From NCBI GenBank assembly GCA_900754965.1, contig CAAEEO010000017.1, positions 70,260-134,259 on the forward strand: a DNA stretch of 64,000 bases, written 5' to 3'. Both the position numbers and the translations under genes were made by a program. Below, one piece after another: positions 59,503 through 64,000 of this stretch. This DNA is from an uncultured Oscillospiraceae bacterium. GTDB lineage: Bacteria; Bacillota; Clostridia; Oscillospirales; Oscillospiraceae. The notes beneath the pieces were generated by a model that saw nothing but the letters and a program-made list of their open reading frames with translations, had not been told where the DNA came from and did no database searches. Each line of letters starts with the position of its first letter. Within the stretch, counting starts at the first letter, position 1.

Positions 59503-59542
59503 AAAAATGACGATGGAACAAATTCCATCGTCATTTTTTTAT
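59503..59542. terminator. Bidirectional terminator
   Basis: Stem AATGACGATGGAA / TTCCATCGTCATT with a 4-base loop and A/T runs outside. Confidence 0.93.
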
Positions 59543-60240
59543 TCTGTTTCGGAAAAAAGCTGTTCTAACTCTGCGCCTGTCAGTTCCCGGCACTGTCCCG
59601 GTTCCAAAGTTTTCTCCATAGACAAGCCGCCGATGGACAACCGCCGCAATATCTGCACTCGAACACCGCAGGCCGCCGCCATTCGGCGGACCTGATGGGT
59701 CTTTCCCTCAGTGATCGTAACCGTAGCGCTTTGTCGGTCGGGAGCAATCGTGATTTGCGCCGGTCGGCAGAGGGTCCCATTGGGGAACCGAATCCCCTCC
59801 TGAAACTTCTGCTCCGCATCCGGCGGAAAAGGCCGTCCCACCCGAATCCAATAGGTTTTGGGAAGATGACTTTCCGGTGAGAGAATTCTTGTGCACAGTT
59901 CCCCGTCATTGGTCAGCAGAAGCATCCCCTCTGATGCCTTATCCAACCGCCCTACCGGAAACAAGCCCCGCTCCCGATATTCCGCCGGTAAAAGATCCAT
60001 CACCGTTCGCTCCGGGTCCCGCACCGCCGTCACCACTCCGGGCGGCTTGTGCAGCATCAAATACAGCGGCTGCGCCGGTCCTACGGTCTGTCCGTCAATC
60101 TGCACCAGACTATCCTCTTCACAGTCCTCTGCCGCACTCACAGCCGGGACTCCGTTGAGCAGGATTCTGCCCGCCGCAGCCAGTTCCCGGGTCTGCCGTC
60201 TGGAAATTCCCCGCGCCCGGAGAAATTTATCCAGACGCAT
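59539..60240 (-). CDS. RsuA/RluB-type pseudouridine synthase
   Basis: A 233-residue rRNA pseudouridine synthase. The N-terminal S4 domain (MRLDKFLRARGISRRQTREL) is followed by the catalytic domain with GRLDKASEGMLLLTNDG, whose Asp is the catalytic residue, and KTYWIRVGR, EGKTHQVRRM. Such enzymes modify 16S or 23S rRNA. It starts directly after pdp (one base between stop and ATG), so both are probably on one transcript. Confidence 0.92.
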   Translation of the reverse strand: MRLDKFLRARGISRRQTRELAAAGRILLNGVPAVSAAEDCEEDSLVQIDGQTVGPAQPLYLMLHKPPGVVTAVRDPERTVMDLLPAEYRERGLFPVGRLDKASEGMLLLTNDGELCTRILSPESHLPKTYWIRVGRPFPPDAEQKFQEGIRFPNGTLCRPAQITIAPDRQSATVTITEGKTHQVRRMAAACGVRVQILRRLSIGGLSMEKTLEPGQCRELTGAELEQLFSETE

Positions 60241-60241
60241 C

Positions 60242-61546
60242 TCAGCGGACGATCTCCTTGACGAACCGGACAGGCGCCGGTGCCTGCGCCGTGACTTTCA
60301 CGCACTCCCGGTATCCCGCTACCGCCGCTGCGGCAGCCTGCTCCGTTGCTGCATGGATCGTGGCCAGAGATTCCCCGGCTGCCACCGGGTCGCCCACTTT
60401 CTTATGGACCACCACGCCCACAGACAGGTCCACATCGCTCTCCTTGGTGGCCCGGCCGCCGCCCAGTTTCAAAGAGACCATGCCGATGCCCAGTGCGTCC
60501 AGTTCGCTGACATACCCTGCCTGCTCTGCCGGAACTTCCACCTGTACCGGTGCCATGGGGAGCATGGTAGGATCGTAGACCGAGGCGGGATCGCCCCCCT
60601 GGGCCTCTACAAATTCTGCCAGTTTTTTCAGAGCCGCCCCGCTATGAATCGTCTCCATCAGCATTTCCCGGGCCTGCTCATCACTGTCTGCCATGCCGGA
60701 GGCCGTCAGGATGCAGCCGCCCAGCGTCAGGCACAGTTCCAACAGGTCTCCCGCAAACTCGCCCCGCAGGGTGGCAATGGCCTCTTTGACCTCCAACGCA
60801 TTCCCCACAGCGCAGCCCAGGGGCTGATCCATATCCGTGACCACAGCCACCGTCTTTTTCCCGGCCATTTTGCCGATCTCCACCATTTCCGTGGCCAGTT
60901 CATGGGCGTCCTCCTGGGTCTTCATAAAGGAGCCTTTGCCGGTTTTCACATCCAAGACGATCACATCTGCCCCGGCTGCCAGTTTTTTGGACATGATGCT
61001 GCTGACGATCAGAGGGATGCTGTTGACCGTACCGGTCACATCCCGCAGAGCATACAGCTTTTTATCTGCCGGGTCCAGATCTGCCGTCTGCCCGGCAATG
61101 ACCATCCCCACTTTTTCCACCTGCTCCATGAACTGCTCATGGGTGATGCCGGTGTTGAACCCCGGGAAACTTTCCAGTTTATCCAGGGTGCCGCCGGTGT
61201 GTCCCAGACCCCGTCCGGACATTTTGGCCATTTTCACACCCAGACTGGCCACCATGGGCACCAACACCAAACTGGTCTTATCTCCCACGCCGCCGGTAGA
61301 GTGTTTATCTGCTTTCACCCCGGTAATCCCGCTCAAATCCAGCGTATCGCCGGAATGCATCATCGCCATCGTCAAATCCAGCGTTTCCCGGCGATCCATC
61401 CCCCGGAAAAACACTGCCATCAGAAAGGCCGACACCTGGTAATCCGGAATCTCCCCTCTGGTATATCCATCCACGATAAAACGGATCTCCTCCGTGGTCA
61501 GGACCCCGCCATCTCGTTTCTTGATGATCAGTTCACTCATCAACAT
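60242..61546 (-). CDS. pdp: Pyrimidine-nucleoside phosphorylase
   Basis: A 434-residue phosphorylase of the thymidine/uridine phosphorylase family that salvages pyrimidine nucleosides with phosphate. Signature KMSGRGLGHTGGTLDKLES is complete, and KADKHSTGGVGDKTS binds phosphate. The C-terminal domain (GGGRATKESDVDLSVGVVVHKKVG) matches Pdp. Start ATG at 61546 after AAAGGGG; a second ATG two codons later is equally possible. Confidence 0.95.
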   Translation of the reverse strand: MLMSELIIKKRDGGVLTTEEIRFIVDGYTRGEIPDYQVSAFLMAVFFRGMDRRETLDLTMAMMHSGDTLDLSGITGVKADKHSTGGVGDKTSLVLVPMVASLGVKMAKMSGRGLGHTGGTLDKLESFPGFNTGITHEQFMEQVEKVGMVIAGQTADLDPADKKLYALRDVTGTVNSIPLIVSSIMSKKLAAGADVIVLDVKTGKGSFMKTQEDAHELATEMVEIGKMAGKKTVAVVTDMDQPLGCAVGNALEVKEAIATLRGEFAGDLLELCLTLGGCILTASGMADSDEQAREMLMETIHSGAALKKLAEFVEAQGGDPASVYDPTMLPMAPVQVEVPAEQAGYVSELDALGIGMVSLKLGGGRATKESDVDLSVGVVVHKKVGDPVAAGESLATIHAATEQAAAAAVAGYRECVKVTAQAPAPVRFVKEIVR

Positions 61547-61613
61547 GACAATCGTCCCCTTTCTTAGAAAAAGATAGAACCATTGTATCATGTTTTACCG
61601 CCGTTTTCCATCC

Positions 61614-62144
61614 TTATTCCGGAAACAGGATATATTTTTTCCCGCAAATCCACCGGATCGTCCCCTCCGCCCCGGGAGGGACCTGTACCTCCTCCGCAGG
61701 CATGGCGATCAGATTCCGTTTCCCATCAAACGCCGTCAAGCAGCCGTCCGGGCAGGAATACCACAGCGTATCCGTTTCCTCCGGTTCCTCCCTTTCCGGT
61801 TCTGGTTCCGGCTGGCTTTCCTCTGCGGTTTCCCCCGGTTCCGGCCCGTTCTCTTCCAGGGAACAAGGCCGCTCCCCCTCCGTTTCCGTCAGACCCGCGT
61901 ATTCGATCTGTGCCGGAAACGCCTCCATGGCAGAGGGACTGAGCCGTCGGGTCAGTCCGGCCGTCCCATTCCCGTCCGGCACCATCACCCCCAGGTATCC
62001 GCTCTTCCCCTCGCCAAACACGCTCAGCCGAATCAGTTCCCCGGCACATTCGCACTTTGCCCGAAACGCCGTGTACATCCCCTCTCGGCTGACTTCCAGG
62101 GTACCGGTCTCCTTCCCCCCGATTCGGATCGGATAATGTTCCAT
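61614..62144 (-). CDS. Hypothetical protein with acidic Pro/Glu linker
   Basis: A 176-residue protein of unknown family. Residues 1-90 form a beta-rich domain (RIGGKETGTLEVSREGMYTAF, GYLGVMVPDG), residues about 98-125 are a Glu/Pro linker, and the C-terminal part is again beta (LWYSCPDGCLTAFDG). No membrane segment. GGAGG precedes the ATG, after the terminator of the next gene upstream. Confidence 0.7.
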   Translation of the reverse strand: MEHYPIRIGGKETGTLEVSREGMYTAFRAKCECAGELIRLSVFGEGKSGYLGVMVPDGNGTAGLTRRLSPSAMEAFPAQIEYAGLTETEGERPCSLEENGPEPGETAEESQPEPEPEREEPEETDTLWYSCPDGCLTAFDGKRNLIAMPAEEVQVPPGAEGTIRWICGKKYILFPE

Positions 62145-62157
62145 CCCATCGCCTCCA

Positions 62158-62193
62158 AAAAAATATCGTCCCCTCTATCCTATGAGGGGACGA
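62158..62193 (-). terminator. Terminator of secreted-protein gene
   Basis: Minus strand: CGTCCCCTC / GAGGGGACG with an 8-base loop, followed by ATATTTTTTT. Confidence 0.9.
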
Positions 62194-62212
62194 CAGACGA
62201 TATGCAAAATGG

Positions 62213-62689
62213 TCAGCCGATGGTATATGTACCCCGCACCAGAACGGTCACATCCCCGGAGGCTGTGAACCCGCTGTCAGCAGCAGGCGCCATATACAGG
62301 TGGTTGGCCGACAGCGCTTTTCCGGCAGCAACGGAATTTCCGGCAGAAAGATCAATCATTCCAGATGCCCCCACTGCCGTGGCAGAACCGGAGCGGAGCA
62401 GCACTTCACACCCGGCAGAACAGGTCATGGTCTTGCCCTTTGCCACCGTGACCACGGCAAATTCTCCACTCAGTTCCGACTCGAACTGCTTTTCCATCTG
62501 GGACATCGCAGCCGTCACCGCATTGTCGAATTCCAGTTCCATTGAGGGCTGCAAGGTCTTATTCAGGTAACTGACCGTCACCAGGGGGTCCGACTTTGTC
62601 CCCAGATTCGAGGCTGCATAAGCGCCCACGCAGGTGAATGTCAGCGCCACCACCAGGACCACCGCGATCATTTCCAGTCTTTTTTTCAT
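62213..62689 (-). CDS. Secreted protein, unknown
   Basis: A 158-residue protein with a signal peptide (MKKRLEMIAVVLVVALTF, cleavage near AYA-ASN). The mature part has LVTVSYLNKTLQPSME, a helical stretch rich in Met/Gln/Glu, then Gly/Ala/Ser-rich beta (VGASGMIDLSAGNSVAAG). No named family recognised; similar short secreted proteins occur in Oscillospiraceae as far as I remember. GGAGG precedes the ATG. Confidence 0.7.
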   Translation of the reverse strand: MKKRLEMIAVVLVVALTFTCVGAYAASNLGTKSDPLVTVSYLNKTLQPSMELEFDNAVTAAMSQMEKQFESELSGEFAVVTVAKGKTMTCSAGCEVLLRSGSATAVGASGMIDLSAGNSVAAGKALSANHLYMAPAADSGFTASGDVTVLVRGTYTIG

Positions 62690-62706
62690 ATGTACCTCCG
62701 TATGTT

Positions 62707-62735
62707 CCTCCGGGAGAAAAAGATTCTCCCGGAGG
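62707..62735 (-). repeat. Perfect 12-base-pair hairpin upstream of secreted-protein gene
   Basis: CCTCCGGGAGAA (62707-62718) / TTCTCCCGGAGG (62724-62735), 5-base loop. It lies between mazF and the secreted-protein gene on the minus strand without a U tract, so it may be a weak terminator of mazF or a leader element. Confidence 0.6.
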
Positions 62736-62746
62736 GGTCTGTTTGT

Positions 62747-63091
62747 TCATAAGCCAAAGCTGACCGCAATGGCATTATCTACCTTTGACATGGTCTCTCC
62801 GTCTACCCTTCCCATTTTCTCCCGGAGCCGGGATTTGTCAATGGTCCGGATTTGTTCCAGCAGGATCACACTGTCTTTCGTCAGTCCCACGCTCCTGCCG
62901 GACAATTCAATATGAGTGGGTAATTTTGCCTTTCCGGTCTGGGAGGTGATTGCCGCCGCTATGACCGTGGGGCTGTGTTTGTTTCCGGTATCGTTCTGCA
63001 CGATCAATACCGGCCGCATACCGCCCTGTTCACTGCCCACTACGGGGCTCAGGTCGGCATAGAAAATGTCTCCTCGTTTTACGATGCTCAA
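62747..63091 (-). CDS. mazF: MazF/PemK-family endoribonuclease toxin
   Basis: A 114-residue mRNA interferase. VKRGDIFYADLSPVVGSEQGG and RPVLIVQNDTGNKHSPTVIAA are the MazF/NdoA signature with the catalytic Arg and Thr regions. TTG start at 63091 chosen because GGAG lies nine bases upstream; an ATG three codons earlier touches that site. Follows alr, as in Bacillus, but no MazE-type antitoxin gene is visible between alr and mazF. Confidence 0.9.
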   Translation of the reverse strand: MSIVKRGDIFYADLSPVVGSEQGGMRPVLIVQNDTGNKHSPTVIAAAITSQTGKAKLPTHIELSGRSVGLTKDSVILLEQIRTIDKSRLREKMGRVDGETMSKVDNAIAVSFGL

Positions 63092-63209
63092 TGTAACCAT
63101 CTCCGATGCAGGGCCGCCCTATCCATACTATGTTGCGCAGTTGTATTCTCCCACATCGCAGAAAAAATTATACATCGGTTCCCATTATTTTTATTTTCCT
63201 GGGACGCAG

Positions 63210-64000
63210 TCAGTCCAAATACACCCGGGGCACCCGGGGGGATACAGCGCACAGCAGCTCGTACGAAATGGTTCCGGCCGCCTGTGCCAGCGTGTCCACG
63301 CTCTGCCGGCCGCCGAAAATCTCCACCTCATCGCCTACCTGCACCCCCGGCAGGTCTGTGATGTCCACCATGCACATATCCATGCAGATCCGTCCCCGTT
63401 GAGGCGCTCTCTGTCCCCGGATAATCACATCCATCCGTCCGGACAGCGCCCGGTGCAGTCCGTCGGCATAGCCAATGGGCAGCACGGCCAGCCGGGTGGG
63501 CCGCTCACAGGTAAATGTCCTGCCGTAACTGACGGTATCTTCCGGAATATGCTCCGTAATCTCCGCCACACGGGTCATCAGTTTCATCACCGGGCGCAAT
63601 TCCAGTGCCCCCCGCTCTTCACCGGGGTACAGCCCGTATTGCAGCAAGCCCGGACGAACCATCTCCAATTCCGTTTCCGGGAAATTCAGCACTGCGCCGG
63701 AGTTTGCACAATGGCGAATCTGAAAATTCCGCCCCGCAGTTTCTTCGATCTGCCCAATGGTATGTAAAAACCGGGTAAATTGGGTCTGGGTGAATCCCGC
63801 CTCCGGCGTATCCGACACGCAGAAATGGGTAAACACCCCCTCCGGCTCCAAATGGGGCAGACCCATTGCCTGCACCACCTGCTCCACCGTTTTCGGGTCC
63901 CGGGCCGAAAAGCCGGTACGGCCCATCCCGGTTTCCAACTTGATGTGGATTCCCAAAGTCCGCCCCGTGCCATTCATGGCCGCGCTCAATTCCCGCGCCA
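63210..64000 (-). CDS. alr: Alanine racemase, C-terminal part
   Basis: The C-terminal 263 residues of a PLP-dependent alanine racemase; the N-terminus with the PLP lysine lies beyond the right edge. Recognisable segments are KLETGMGRTGF, HCANSGAVLNFPE, MVRPGLLQYGLYPG, VSYGRTFTCERPT with the second catalytic Tyr, and GRICMDMCMVDIT. Supplies D-alanine for peptidoglycan. Reads into mazF after a 118-base gap. Confidence 0.95.
   Translation of the reverse strand, partial: ARELSAAMNGTGRTLGIHIKLETGMGRTGFSARDPKTVEQVVQAMGLPHLEPEGVFTHFCVSDTPEAGFTQTQFTRFLHTIGQIEETAGRNFQIRHCANSGAVLNFPETELEMVRPGLLQYGLYPGEERGALELRPVMKLMTRVAEITEHIPEDTVSYGRTFTCERPTRLAVLPIGYADGLHRALSGRMDVIIRGQRAPQRGRICMDMCMVDITDLPGVQVGDEVEIFGGRQSVDTLAQAAGTISYELLCAVSPRVPRVYLD

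Overview
The window is a continuous, gene-dense stretch of a moderately GC-rich Firmicutes chromosome, most likely a gut Clostridia member near Oscillospiraceae/Ruminococcaceae. This is inferred from strong AGGAGG ribosome sites, frequent TTG/GTG starts, SLH and DegV/DUF1836 genes, a butyrate/4-hydroxybutyrate-type CoA-transferase and a sialic-acid catabolic locus. No rRNA, CRISPR array, insertion sequence or prophage was seen.

Layout. 1-10.5 kb: sialic acid / amino-sugar locus. The minus strand carries an AGE-type epimerase, a sugar ABC importer (binding protein, two permeases, ATPase), nanA, nagB and nagA. A ROK kinase and an SGNH esterase run divergently. Together they predict uptake of sialic acid, cleavage to ManNAc, epimerisation to GlcNAc, phosphorylation, deacetylation and deamination to fructose-6-P. 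10.6-15.8 kb: small membrane proteins, a tyrosine phosphatase, TatD, tRNA-Asp and tRNA-Thr, a degenerate NodB-like protein and a GlmU-N-like nucleotidyltransferase. 15.9-21.3 kb: a MacAB-like export operon ending in an SLH surface protein. 21.6-25.3 kb: a Suv3-like helicase and a CoA-transferase. 25.5-29.0 kb: a lipoprotein, then an HTH regulator divergent from a Ser/Thr kinase and a zinc-ribbon/beta-helix membrane protein.

29.1-33.1 kb: after tRNA-Pro lies a visibly AT-rich accessory segment: ECF sigma factor, DUF4367-like anti-sigma, a 59-residue membrane protein whose ribosome site is buried in a long hairpin, a lipoprotein and a secreted protein with a probable C-terminal frameshift. 33.4-41.1 kb: MATE and EamA-type transporters, DegV divergent from a leaderless DUF1836 regulator, DUF4230, an XRE regulator, SulP and a SnoaL-like protein. 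41.2-45.8 kb: a serine/threonine catabolic operon (sdaAB, sdaAA, ilvA, symporter, ridA). 46.1-53.3 kb: TraX, Dus, pyrophosphatase, a flavin-binding protein, CBS-ACT, DUF2461, a beta-propeller and a pseudo-rhomboid. 53.4-64 kb: RlmB, a degenerate P-type-ATPase-like protein, an EF-G paralogue, an RsuA-type pseudouridine synthase, pyrimidine-nucleoside phosphorylase, two uncharacterised genes, MazF and the 3' part of alr.

The least familiar elements are the degenerate P-type-ATPase-like protein, the ECF segment with its occluded ribosome site, the leaderless DUF1836 gene sharing repeats with degV, and the symporter leader in which a hairpin separates the ribosome site from the start codon. All functional statements are inferred from sequence; no database search was run.
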